A stretch of 64,000 nt of DNA from PALSA-505 sp963699015. Lineage in GTDB: Bacteria; Actinomycetota; Actinomycetes; Streptosporangiales; Streptosporangiaceae. The notes below the pieces were generated by a model. It made no database searches. It worked only from the letters and a program-made list of their open reading frames with translations, and was not told where the DNA came from. The stretch is from NCBI GenBank assembly GCA_963699015.1, contig CAVOSX010000001.1, forward strand, positions 558,001 through 622,000, given 5' to 3'. Position numbers and translations under genes: made by a program. Positions 10,678 to 23,597 of this stretch are shown here, in pieces. The first letter of the stretch is position 1. Each line of letters opens with the position of its first letter.

Positions 10678-12108
10678 ATGGTGGGAAACGACGGGCCCGG
10701 GCCGCCGACGCGCCTGTGGGGCGGCCGGTTCGAGTCAGGCCCCGCCGAAGCGCTCGCCAGGCTCTCGGTGAGCGTCCAGTTCGACTGGCGGCTGGCACCC
10801 TACGACCTGCTCGCCTCGCGCGCGCACGCCCGGGTGCTGCACCGGGCCGGCCTGCTGACCGATGCGGAACTGGACCGGATGCTGGCCGCCCTGGACGACC
10901 TGGACACGGCCTGCCGGGACGGCAGCTTCCGGCCGTCGGCCGCCGACGAGGATGTGCACACCGCGCTGGAGCGCGGGCTGCTCGAGCGGCTCGGGACGCT
11001 CGGCGGGAAGCTGCGCGCCGGCCGCAGCCGTAACGATCAGGTGGCCACCGACCTGCGGCTGTACCTGCGTGACCGGGCGCGACTCGTCGCATGCCGGGTC
11101 GCCGAGCTGCAGACTGCCCTCATCGACCAGGCACGGCGGCACGCGGGCACCCAGGCGCCGGGGATGACGCACCTGCAGCACGCTCAGCCTGTGCTGTTCG
11201 GGCATCAGCTGCTGGCGCACGCCCAGGCGCTGGCCCGCGACGTGAGCCGGCTCCGCGACTGGGACGTGCGCGCGGCCATCTGCCCGCTGGGCGCGGGGGC
11301 GCTGGCCGGGTCCTCGCTGGGCCTGGACGCGGCGAGCGTGGCGGCCGAGCTCGGCTTCACCGCCCCGGCCGCGAACTCGATGGACGCGGTCAGTGACCGG
11401 GACTTCGCGGCAGAGTTCTGCTTCACGGCGGCCCTGCTCGGCGTGCACCTGTCCCGGCTCGGCGAGGAAATCGTGCTGTGGGCGTCGCAGGAATTCGGCT
11501 GGGTCGAGATCGACGACGCCTACGCCACCGGATCGTCGATCATGCCGCAGAAGAAGAACCCGGACGTGGCCGAGCTGGCCCGCGGCAAGGCCGGGCGGCT
11601 GATCGGCGGGCTCACCGGGCTGCTGGTCACCCTGAAGGGGCTGCCGCTCGCCTACAACCGGGACCTGCAGGAAGACAAGGAGCCGGTGTTCGACGCGGTG
11701 GACACGCTGCTGGTCGTGCTGCCGGCCATGGCCGGGCTGGTCGCCACGCTGCGGATCCACTCGCAGCGGCTGGCGTCCGCCGCCACCGAAGGGTTCTCGC
11801 TGGCCACGGACCTGGCCGAGCTGCTGGTACGACGCGGCGTGCCGTTCCGTGAGGCGCACGAGATCGTCGGCCACCTGGTGGTGTGGTGCCAGGTGCACGA
11901 GACGGACTTCGGCCAGGTCAGCGACGCCGACCTGGCCCGCGTATCGCCTCATCTGACGCCGGACGTGCGGGAGGTGCTGTCCGCCGCCGGAGCGATCGCG
12001 TCGCGCAGCACCCATGGCGGGACGGCCGGTGACCGGGTGGCCGAGCAGCTGGCCGCGCTGCGGGCACAGGTAGACGAGGACGCTGCCTGGGGCGCGGGGC
12101 AGCGTTGA
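10678..12108 (+). CDS. argH: Argininosuccinate lyase
   Basis: Last step: splits argininosuccinate into arginine and fumarate. Fumarase/aspartase superfamily signature GSSIMPQKKNPD is at about residue 285, with the catalytic serine in its flexible loop. AGRSRNDQVATD near residue 115 and the histidine in TH-LQHAQP (~165) are also conserved. ATG 10678 is preceded by GGGAGG; the open frame reaches further upstream but only through the argG-argH gap. The length of 476 aa is usual. Confidence 0.97.
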   Translation: MVGNDGPGPPTRLWGGRFESGPAEALARLSVSVQFDWRLAPYDLLASRAHARVLHRAGLLTDAELDRMLAALDDLDTACRDGSFRPSAADEDVHTALERGLLERLGTLGGKLRAGRSRNDQVATDLRLYLRDRARLVACRVAELQTALIDQARRHAGTQAPGMTHLQHAQPVLFGHQLLAHAQALARDVSRLRDWDVRAAICPLGAGALAGSSLGLDAASVAAELGFTAPAANSMDAVSDRDFAAEFCFTAALLGVHLSRLGEEIVLWASQEFGWVEIDDAYATGSSIMPQKKNPDVAELARGKAGRLIGGLTGLLVTLKGLPLAYNRDLQEDKEPVFDAVDTLLVVLPAMAGLVATLRIHSQRLASAATEGFSLATDLAELLVRRGVPFREAHEIVGHLVVWCQVHETDFGQVSDADLARVSPHLTPDVREVLSAAGAIASRSTHGGTAGDRVAEQLAALRAQVDEDAAWGAGQR

Positions 12109-12127
12109 GCGCTGGCCGGGGGACAGC

Positions 12128-12820
12128 GTGGCGGCGGGCCGGGCCGCCGAGGGCGCGGGCGCGGGGCAGCGGGAGTTGCTGCCCCGCGCCTTCTTCGACC
12201 GTCCGTCGCAGCAGGTGGCGCCGGACCTGCTCGGCTCCGTCCTGGAGTCCGAGCTGCCCGATGGCCTGGTCGCCGTGGTCCTTACCGAGGTCGAGGCGTA
12301 CGCCGGCCAGGCGGATCCCGCCTCGCACGCCTACCGGGGGCCGACCAGGCGGAACGCGGTCATGTTCGGCGAGCCGGGGCACGCCTACGTGTACTTCACC
12401 TACGGGATGCACTTCTGCGTGAACCTGGTCTGCCTGCCCGAGGGCACCGCGTCCGCCGTCTTGCTGCGGGCCGGCGCGGTCGTGGCAGGGACGGAACTGG
12501 CCAGGCGCAGGCGGGCCGCGAGGCGGTCGGCCAGGGCCGGCCCGTCCGACCGCGACCTGGCCCGTGGCCCGGCCCGGCTGTGCCAGGCGCTCGGCGTTGA
12601 CCGCGCGCTCGACGGCGCGGATGCCTGCGACCCCGGTTCGGTGTTGCGGATCCGCACCGGAAGCCAGGTCACGCCCCCGGGCTCGATCCGCCAGGGGCCC
12701 AGGGTCGGCGTGAGCCAGGCCGCGGATGAACCCTGGCGGTACTGGGTCGCTGACGATCCGACCGTGTCGGCGTACCGGGCCGCTACGTCCCGGCGGGCAA
12801 AGCCCGCGGCCGGGCGGTGA
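12128..12820 (+). CDS. mpg: 3-methyladenine DNA glycosylase (AAG/MPG family)
   Basis: Monofunctional base-excision repair enzyme that removes alkylated purines. Family motifs are all present: LTEVEAYAG (catalytic Glu), D-ASHAYRGPTRRNAVMFG, and YVYFTYGMHFCVN, followed by RGPARLCQALG. GTG 12128 lies 19 bases after the argH stop, so it is probably transcribed with the arg genes. In Mycobacterium tuberculosis the same gene also sits directly before tyrS. The length of 230 aa is normal; the C-terminal ~15 residues are a basic tail. Confidence 0.93.
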   Translation: MAAGRAAEGAGAGQRELLPRAFFDRPSQQVAPDLLGSVLESELPDGLVAVVLTEVEAYAGQADPASHAYRGPTRRNAVMFGEPGHAYVYFTYGMHFCVNLVCLPEGTASAVLLRAGAVVAGTELARRRRAARRSARAGPSDRDLARGPARLCQALGVDRALDGADACDPGSVLRIRTGSQVTPPGSIRQGPRVGVSQAADEPWRYWVADDPTVSAYRAATSRRAKPAAGR

Positions 12821-12840
12821 CCGGGCGGCTACCCTGTCCG

Positions 12841-12855
12841 TGGAATGGCATTCCA
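12841..12855 (+). promoter_or_regulatory. Near-perfect palindrome upstream of tyrS
   Basis: TGGAATGGCATTCCA reads the same on both strands except for the central base. It lies about 85 bases before the tyrS start, between mpg and tyrS. It may be a protein-binding site or a small hairpin; no T-box features were recognised around it. Confidence 0.3.
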
Positions 12856-12939
12856 TGATCGCGAAGCGCCGGTGACGTGAGGCAGGCCCGGGTCTTCGCC
12901 ATGATGGAGGCAGGCGCCGGCGCGGCAGGAGAGGGAGCT

Positions 12940-14358
12940 GTGGCAGACATTATCGAGGAGCTGTCCTGGCGAGGCCTGCTGGCCATATCCACCGACCTCG
13001 ACGAGCTGCGCGCGGCTCTCGCGTCGGGTCAGGTGACCGCGTACGGGGGTTTTGACCCGACCGCGCCCGGCTTGCACATCGGAAACCTGGTGCTGCTGAT
13101 CACGCTGCGCCGGCTCCAGATGGCCGGTCACCGGCCGATCGGCCTGGTGGGCGGCGCGACCGGCCTGATCGGGGACCCGAGCGGCAAGTCGGCGGAGCGG
13201 ACGCTGAACTCCCGCGAGGTTGTGGCGCAGTGGACGTCGCGGCTGCGCGCCGAGGTCGGGCGGATCCTCGACTTCAGCCCGGGGCCGTCCAGCGCGTTCC
13301 TGGTCAGCAACCTGGAGTGGACGCAGGATCTGCCGACGCTGGACTTCCTGCGTGATATCGGCAAGCACTTCTCGGTCAACCAGATGCTGGCCAGGGAGTC
13401 GGTGCGGGCCAGGCTCGAGGGCGGCGGAATCAGCTACACCGAATTCAGCTACCAGCTGCTGCAGTCCATGGACTACCTGGAACTGCACCGCAGGTACGGC
13501 TGCGCGCTCCAGGTGGGCGGCAGCGACCAGTGGGGGAACCTGGTCAGCGGGGTCGACCTGATCAGGCGGGTGGAAGGGGCGACGGTGCACGCGCTGGCCA
13601 CGCCGCTGATCACCAAGCCGGATGGCACCAAGTACGGGAAGACCGAGGACGGGGCCATCTGGATCAGCCCGGACCTGATGAGCCCGTATGCGTTCTACCA
13701 GTTCTGGATCAACCGTTCGGACGCGGAGGTCGGCGGGCTGCTGCGGGTCTTCACGTTCCGGACGCGCGAGGAGATCGCCGAGCTTGAGCTCGCGACGGCG
13801 GACCGTCCGGCCGCCCGCGAGGCGCAGCGCGTGCTGGCCAGGGACGTGACGACGCTGGTCCACGGGGCGGCGGAGTACGAGCGGGCCGAGGCGGCCAGCC
13901 GGGCCCTGTTCGGCCAGGGCGACCTCGAGGCGCTGGACGAGGCCACACTGGCCGCCGCGCTGGACGAAGTGCCCGCGACTGCGGTGCAGGTGACAGCCCC
14001 GCTGCAGATGGTGGTGGACGCGAACGGCTCCCGCGGCGCGGCCGCGCGCGACGGCGGCGTGACCGCTTCCCGGAGCGTGCTCAGCCACGCCGGGCAGGTG
14101 CGGGTGGAGTCGCGGATTCCGGCGGTCAGCGAGCTGATGGCGCGGACCGGGATCGTAGCGAGCAAATCGGCCGCCAGGAGGGCGATCGCCGAGGGCGGCG
14201 CGTACCTGAACAACAGGAGGGTCACCGACGCGGACGAGGTGCCGGCCGTCCAGGATCTCCTGCATGGCAGGTTCCTGGTGCTCAGGCGGGGCAGGCGGAC
14301 CGTCGGCGGCGTCGAGGTCCTGGTCAGCGGGCAGCCGCCGGCGCAGTCGTCGATTTGA
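12940..14358 (+). CDS. tyrS: Tyrosyl-tRNA synthetase
   Basis: Class I synthetase that charges tRNA-Tyr. The ATP motif appears as GLHIGN (the HIGH signature) within GFDPTAPGLHIGNL near residue 45, and the second as KYGKT (the KMSKS region). A C-terminal S4 RNA-binding domain (SKSAARRAIAEGGAYLNN) is followed by the end of the protein. I chose GTG 12940 with GAGGGAG at 12931-12937; ATG 12901 and 12877 are in-frame alternatives without a better site. A ~35-residue Gly/Ala/Arg-rich insertion precedes the S4 domain. The gene is followed directly by the rrn promoter, whose -35 box overlaps its stop. Confidence 0.95.
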   Translation: MADIIEELSWRGLLAISTDLDELRAALASGQVTAYGGFDPTAPGLHIGNLVLLITLRRLQMAGHRPIGLVGGATGLIGDPSGKSAERTLNSREVVAQWTSRLRAEVGRILDFSPGPSSAFLVSNLEWTQDLPTLDFLRDIGKHFSVNQMLARESVRARLEGGGISYTEFSYQLLQSMDYLELHRRYGCALQVGGSDQWGNLVSGVDLIRRVEGATVHALATPLITKPDGTKYGKTEDGAIWISPDLMSPYAFYQFWINRSDAEVGGLLRVFTFRTREEIAELELATADRPAAREAQRVLARDVTTLVHGAAEYERAEAASRALFGQGDLEALDEATLAAALDEVPATAVQVTAPLQMVVDANGSRGAAARDGGVTASRSVLSHAGQVRVESRIPAVSELMARTGIVASKSAARRAIAEGGAYLNNRRVTDADEVPAVQDLLHGRFLVLRRGRRTVGGVEVLVSGQPPAQSSI

Positions 14359-14382
14359 CGTGGCTGACCAGGGTGCTAGTGT
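14355..14382 (+). promoter_or_regulatory. Candidate rrn promoter P1
   Basis: TTGACG (14355-14360), a 16-base spacer, then TAGTGT (14377-14382). The -35 box overlaps the tyrS stop codon. The match to the major vegetative sigma factor consensus is good and the position, ~460 bases before 16S, is usual for actinomycete rrn operons. Confidence 0.5.
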
Positions 14383-14534
14383 GTCCCATGCCCCAGGGAG
14401 AGCGGGCCGCGGTATGAGCGGCCGGTCCCTGGGGACCAGCCAGCCCGTGACGGGGACTGCAACGTGTCACAGCAGTCCCGGTGCCGGGCTACGCTAGAGA
14501 ACCACGCCAGGCGGTCAAGTTCCGGACAAGAGAT

Positions 14535-14563
14535 TTGCCCGGACCGGGAACAACTGGTAAGTT
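14535..14563 (+). promoter_or_regulatory. Candidate rrn promoter P2
   Basis: TTGCCC (14535-14540), a 17-base spacer and TAAGTT (14558-14563). It lies about 280 bases before 16S. Multiple tandem promoters are normal for actinomycete rRNA operons. Confidence 0.45.
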
Positions 14564-14843
14564 CGTAGGGTTGCCCCTGATGAGGATGAAAGTCCTTGGA
14601 CGGTGTGCGTCCGCTCCTTGAGAACTCAACAGCGTGCCAAAAGCCAGTGCACATGCACAACCCCGTCAATGGGGGTGCATCCGTTCAGGGTGCGCTTCCA
14701 ACGACGAAATTGCCACGATCGCCTCGATCGGCCAGCCTGTCGGCTGGTCCGGGAGGGGCACTCCAAATGTCAGCAGCCCACATGGCCTGGCCGCCTGCGA
14801 CCTCGGTTGACGGCGCGCGGGGCCCGGTGGTTGCCTATAGACA
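14564..14843 (+). other. rRNA leader region
   Basis: Untranslated leader before 16S. It holds the CTTGAGAACTCAACAGCG element (around 14618-14636) found in front of many actinomycete 16S genes. The element is echoed as CTTGAGAACTGCATAG before 23S, which suggests a shared processing or antitermination signal. A small hairpin CAGCC-TGTC-GGCTG lies near 14732-14746. No protein gene is seen. Confidence 0.55.
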
Positions 14844-19941
<5,098 letters not shown>

Positions 19942-20061
19942 TACATTCTTCAGGTGACCGCGGGGTAACCCGCGGCGGCCTGTCTGTGCTTCGCGTCCAC
20001 TATGCGGTTCCCGAGATGCGGTCGGGGCCTGATGGCCCATCAAGGGCCGACATCTCCATAG
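19942..20061 (+). other. 23S-5S spacer with processing-stalk half
   Basis: Contains GCGTCCACTATGC (19993-20005), the perfect complement of 16713-16725 in the 16S-23S spacer. Complementarity continues imperfectly on both sides. A GC-rich hairpin (CCGCGGGGTAACCCGCGG) lies near 19958-19975. Confidence 0.7.
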
Positions 20062-20181
20062 AGTCTCGGTGGTTATAGCGAAGGGGAAATACCCGGTCCC
20101 ATTCCGAACCCGGAAGTTAAGCCCTTCAGCGCCGATGGTACTGCGCGGGGGACCGCGTGGGAGAGTAGGACGCCGCCGGAC
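20062..20181 (+). rRNA. rrf: 5S ribosomal RNA
   Basis: About 120 bases in the usual place after 23S. The conserved core is CATTCCGAACCCGGAAGTTAAG-type, followed by GCGCCGATGGTACTGC and GGGAGAGTAGGACGCCGCC. The ends GTCTCGGTGG and CCGCCGGAC pair to form helix I. The boundaries are inferred from this pairing. Confidence 0.95.
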
Positions 20182-20191
20182 ATCTTTCGCT

Positions 20192-20222
20192 GAGGGTCGC
20201 CACCTACGGGTGCGCGGCCCTC
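20192..20222 (+). terminator. rrn terminator hairpin
   Basis: GAGGGTCGCCACC, loop TACG, GGTGCGCGGCCCTC forms a long GC-rich stem ten bases after 5S. There is no T-run, which is common for actinomycete terminators. Confidence 0.6.
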
Positions 20223-20289
20223 ACGCATGTCCAGGGCTCTATAGGGTGTAAAAGTCTTCGCGTGCTGGCTGGAGGGCGGAACGTGCCTG

Positions 20290-21705
20290 GTGAACAGCGT
20301 GGCGGGCGCGGCCGCAAGCCGCCGCCGCGGTCCGGACGGCCGTCCGGGCCCGGTGCTTCGGGCAGCAGGCAGCCCCGCGGGTCGGGAGACCGTCCCACCA
20401 CCGGCCGGGGCCGCCCGGAGGCAGGCCGGGACCGGCCGTACGGACGCTGGCCGGAGCCGCCCGGACGCGGGTTCGGACCGGAAGCGGACCGGCCGCCCGG
20501 ACGCTGGCCGGAGCCGCCCGGAGGCAGGTTCGGACCGGAAGCGGACCGGCCGCCCGGACGCTGGCCGGAGCCGCCCGGAGGCAGGTTCGGACCGGAAGCG
20601 GACCGGCCGCCCGGACGCTGGCCGGAGCCGCCCGGAGGCAGGTTCGGACCGGAAGCGGACCGGCCGCCCGGACGGCGACGCCCCCCGCGCTGGGCGAGAT
20701 CAGGCCGAACAGCCCAGGTCCGGGCGGCCGCGCCCTCGGCCAGACGCCGCGCCGCGGTCCGGGCGGCCCGCCGGGTCAGCGGCCGGGCGCAGTAGTGCGC
20801 CGCGTTCGGCGTCGGCTGCCGGGCGCAGCGGTGCGTACCGTTCGGGGTCGGCTGCCGGGTCGGCGGCAGGCGGGCGCAGCGGTGCCGCATCGCGGCCCGG
20901 CCGGGCCGGCGGGCCGGGGACGAGCCCTGGTCAACGGGCGCCACGGGCCGACGGGGAACGGCCGGCGTATCCGCGCCATGAGACCTCTGCTCCCCGGCCT
21001 GCCCGGCGCGGCGACGACCAGCCCGGGCTGCGGGTCAGTGACGAGATCACCGCCGATCAGCTCGATCCCGCGGCCAGGACGGACTTGCGCACCCTGCCCG
21101 CTGACCTTGCCGACAGCGTCGCGCGTCATCTCGTGGCATCGGGCCTGGCCGAAGACCCCGCGCAGGCGTACCGGTACGCCAAGCAAGCCAGAAGGCTCGC
21201 GGCGCGGGTCGGAGTGGTCCGCGAGGCGTGCGGTATCGCCGCCTACCGCGCGGGGGAGTGGGCGGACGCGCTGGCCGAGCTGCGAGCCGCCCGACGGCTG
21301 ACCGGCCGCGACGTCGGCCTGCCGCTGATGGCCGACAGCGAGCGAGCCCTGGGCAGGCCGGACCGGGCGCTGGCCATCGTGCACGATCCGCGGATCCGCG
21401 CCATGGACCGGGCCACCCAGATCGAGCTCGCGATCGTGGAATCGGGGATCCGGAGGGACCAGGGCATGACCGATGCGGCCATGCTCGCCTTGCAGGTCCC
21501 CGAGCTGACCGACGGACGCAGCTACCCCTGGTCAGCCCAGTTGTTCTACGCGTACGCGGACACTCTGCTAGAGGCCGGCCGGCGCGACGAGGCACGTGAC
21601 TGGTTCGGCCGCGCGGCGGCGGCCGACACCGCGGCGGAGACCGACGCGGCCGAGCGATTCGAAGAAATGGACGACGTCGTCATCGAGGACCTGGCCGAGA
21701 CGTGA
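20290..21705 (+). CDS. Repeat-rich N-terminus plus TPR-like helical domain
   Basis: The C-terminal ~220 residues (from ADQLDPAARTDL) form a helical, TPR-like domain with AYRYAKQARRLAARVG and AGEWADALAEL. Proteins of this type, with a disordered Arg/Asp/Gly-rich front, are widespread in actinomycetes, and their function is unknown. The first ~250 residues are disordered and include four 19-residue repeats. The frame at the front is uncertain. The best start signal (GGAGGG at 20271, GTG 20283) opens a different frame, open to 20795, which would join the TPR frame if the C6 tract at 20681-20686 were one base shorter. GTG 20290 is the start in the TPR frame as written. The gene follows the rrn terminator by about 70 bases and is convergent with the MBL gene. 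Confidence 0.7.
   Translation: MNSVAGAAASRRRGPDGRPGPVLRAAGSPAGRETVPPPAGAARRQAGTGRTDAGRSRPDAGSDRKRTGRPDAGRSRPEAGSDRKRTGRPDAGRSRPEAGSDRKRTGRPDAGRSRPEAGSDRKRTGRPDGDAPRAGRDQAEQPRSGRPRPRPDAAPRSGRPAGSAAGRSSAPRSASAAGRSGAYRSGSAAGSAAGGRSGAASRPGRAGGPGTSPGQRAPRADGERPAYPRHETSAPRPARRGDDQPGLRVSDEITADQLDPAARTDLRTLPADLADSVARHLVASGLAEDPAQAYRYAKQARRLAARVGVVREACGIAAYRAGEWADALAELRAARRLTGRDVGLPLMADSERALGRPDRALAIVHDPRIRAMDRATQIELAIVESGIRRDQGMTDAAMLALQVPELTDGRSYPWSAQLFYAYADTLLEAGRRDEARDWFGRAAAADTAAETDAAERFEEMDDVVIEDLAET
20442..20669 (+). repeat. Four tandem 57-bp repeats
   Basis: Four head-to-tail units of 57 bases at 20442, 20499, 20556 and 20613; units 2-4 look identical and unit 1 differs by a few bases. Because 57 is a multiple of three, copy-number changes would not shift the frame. 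The unit encodes 19 residues in two different open frames. Confidence 0.92.
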
Positions 21706-21747
21706 GCCGCCGCGCGGGCCCGCAGCCTCAGGCACCCGAGGGCGGCT
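21705..21747. terminator. Possible bidirectional terminator
   Basis: AGCCGCC (21705-21711) pairs with GGCGGCT (21741-21747), with CCTC/GAGG pairing inside. It lies between the convergent TPR and MBL genes and overlaps the last codons of the MBL gene. Confidence 0.3.
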
Positions 21748-22720
21748 GATCCGCGGGTTCGGATTTGTCCAGCCAGCGCATGATCCCTGCGACGTTGCCC
21801 GGCGTCCCGCTGAGCCGCTCCAGCCTCGCGGCCGCCTGGTTGCCATCATCGCGGAAGGCGGCGTAACGCTGCCTGGTGCGCTCGGCCACCATCGCGACCG
21901 CGTGGTCGAGGCCGGCACCGGCGCCGCGGGCCCGCCGGGTCTCGTCCACCCACACCAGCATCTCCTCAGCGGACCGCCGCAGCGTCTCGTCGGCCGCGTT
22001 TACCGGCCCGTAGTGGCTGAACAGCAGGCGGGTGGGCCGCAGCGTCCCGAACTTGCGCAGCGACCCGAGCGCCCGGTCCAGGTCGAAGTCGGGCGGCGGC
22101 GTGGCCGGCCGGACATCACCGGTTTCCGGGAGGTAGACGCCAGCTGCGTCCCCGACGTACAGGTCGCCGCTGACCGAGTCGAGCAAGCCCACGTGGTGCC
22201 GGGCGTGCCCGGGCGAGTAATGGCTCTCGAGCCACCGCCCGTCGCCCAGGTCGATGCGGCCGACCTCATCTACGGCACGGATCCGGTCGGCGGGCGTCGG
22301 TGCCAGCTCACCGAACAGGCGGTCCAGCGAATCTCCGTACACGCGCCGCGCGCTGGCCATGAGCCTGCCCGGGTCGGCCAGGTGCCGCGCGCCCCGCTCG
22401 TGCACGACGATCTCGGCGCCCGGGTAGTGCCCGGCCATGTCCCCGGTGCCGCCGGCGTGGTCGAGGTGGATGTGGGTCACCACGACCGTGGCCAGGTCCG
22501 CGGGCCCGACGCCTAGCGCGTCCAGCGCGGTCCTGACGACCGGAGCGGACGGGGCGGTACCGGTGTCTACCAGGCAGGGACGGCTGCCGCGGATCAGGTA
22601 TCCGGCCGTGATGCCGTCGTATCCTGCCATCTTCGTGTCAATCTGGAATACGTCGTGCCCGAGCCCGGTGATCTCCGGCTGGCCCGGCGCGGCGGGCGCG
22701 ACGTTCGTGGCCTCCGTCAT
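21728..22720 (-). CDS. MBL-fold metallo-hydrolase
   Basis: Metallo-beta-lactamase fold hydrolase with the metal motif THIHLDHAGG (His-83, His-85, Asp-87, His-88). Further ligands are in SPGHARHH and GDAAGVYLP. At 330 aa it carries a C-terminal helical extension beyond the core. Members hydrolyse thioesters, lactones or phosphoesters, and the substrate cannot be told from sequence. It is convergent with the TPR gene and divergent from the methyltransferase. Confidence 0.85.
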   Translation of the reverse strand: MTEATNVAPAAPGQPEITGLGHDVFQIDTKMAGYDGITAGYLIRGSRPCLVDTGTAPSAPVVRTALDALGVGPADLATVVVTHIHLDHAGGTGDMAGHYPGAEIVVHERGARHLADPGRLMASARRVYGDSLDRLFGELAPTPADRIRAVDEVGRIDLGDGRWLESHYSPGHARHHVGLLDSVSGDLYVGDAAGVYLPETGDVRPATPPPDFDLDRALGSLRKFGTLRPTRLLFSHYGPVNAADETLRRSAEEMLVWVDETRRARGAGAGLDHAVAMVAERTRQRYAAFRDDGNQAAARLERLSGTPGNVAGIMRWLDKSEPADQPPSGA

Positions 22721-22859
22721 GGACCCATCGTGTCAGACCGGCGAGAGCCCGCGGATCAGGCCGGGCAGCATGCACATTTGCGTGGCGGTTTGCCATTCGT
22801 TTGCCCGGGCAGGAGAATTAGCGCACCTGGGGGAAGCGGGGTATGCCAGAGAGGAAACG

Positions 22860-23543
22860 ATGGCCGAGCGAGCTGGGTCGGAAGGCTTGAGCCGGCTCTA
22901 CGCGAACCGGTTCATGGCGACAGAAGGTCCCGCGCGAGAGGCCATATGGCGTGTCCTCTGCCAGGATTTCTTCCAGCGCTGGATCGACCCCCGGTCCACC
23001 GTCCTCGAACTCGGCGCGGGCTACTGCGAGTTCATCAATAACATCCAGGCGGCCGCGAAGATAGCCCTGGACCTGAACCCGGAGATCAAGCACCGCGCAG
23101 GCCCGGACGTGCGGGCGATCATCTCGTCAGCGACCGACCTCGGCGAGTTGCCGAGCCGCTCGGTGGACGTCGTCTTCGCGGCGAACTTTTTCGAGCACCT
23201 GACCAAGGAACAGATACTGGACACGCTGCACGAGGCCCACCGTGTCCTCGATCCGGCCGGAAGGCTTCTGGTGCTGCAGCCGAACATCCGGTTGTGCCGT
23301 GAGGATTACTGGATGTTCTTCGATCACATCACGCCGCTGGACGAACGAGCGCTGAGCGAAGCGCTGGCGCTGACCGGCTTCGTCACCAGGAAAACCATCG
23401 TCCGATTCCTGCCGTATACCACCAAGAGCCATCTTCCGGCCTCGCCCGCGCTCGTTCGTGCCTACCTCAGGTGCCCGCCCTTGTGGCGCCTGTTCGGGAA
23501 GCAGTCGTTCATGATGGCCACGCCGCGGCCACAGAACGGATAG
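22860..23543 (+). CDS. SAM-dependent methyltransferase
   Basis: Class I methyltransferase of 227 aa. The SAM-binding motif I is VLELGAGYCEF (~residues 42-52), followed by DVVFAANFFEHL as motif II/III and AHRVLDPAGRLLVLQPN. The resemblance is to methyltransferases of polysaccharide or lipid-linked glycan loci, and it lies next to the large membrane glycosyltransferases; a role in modifying a glycan is a guess. ATG 22860 has GAGAGG just upstream; ATG 22842 is possible. Confidence 0.82.
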   Translation: MAERAGSEGLSRLYANRFMATEGPAREAIWRVLCQDFFQRWIDPRSTVLELGAGYCEFINNIQAAAKIALDLNPEIKHRAGPDVRAIISSATDLGELPSRSVDVVFAANFFEHLTKEQILDTLHEAHRVLDPAGRLLVLQPNIRLCREDYWMFFDHITPLDERALSEALALTGFVTRKTIVRFLPYTTKSHLPASPALVRAYLRCPPLWRLFGKQSFMMATPRPQNG

Positions 23544-23545
23544 CG

Positions 23546-23574
23546 GCGGGCGGGTGAGGAACCGGCCCGCCCGC
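23546..23574. terminator. Bidirectional terminator hairpin
   Basis: A perfect nine-base stem, GCGGGCGGG (23546-23554) with CCCGCCCGC (23566-23574), and an 11-base loop. It sits between the convergent methyltransferase and membrane glycosyltransferase stops. Confidence 0.6.
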
Positions 23575-23597
23575 GGCAAGCCGATGCTTCTCCCGGC

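Noticed and set aside
12841..12939. T-box riboswitch before tyrS
   Set aside because: The region is too short and lacks the T-box core; only a small palindrome is present.
20442..20669. CRISPR array
   Set aside because: The units are directly adjacent with no unique spacers and are in frame in a coding region, so they are protein-coding tandem repeats.
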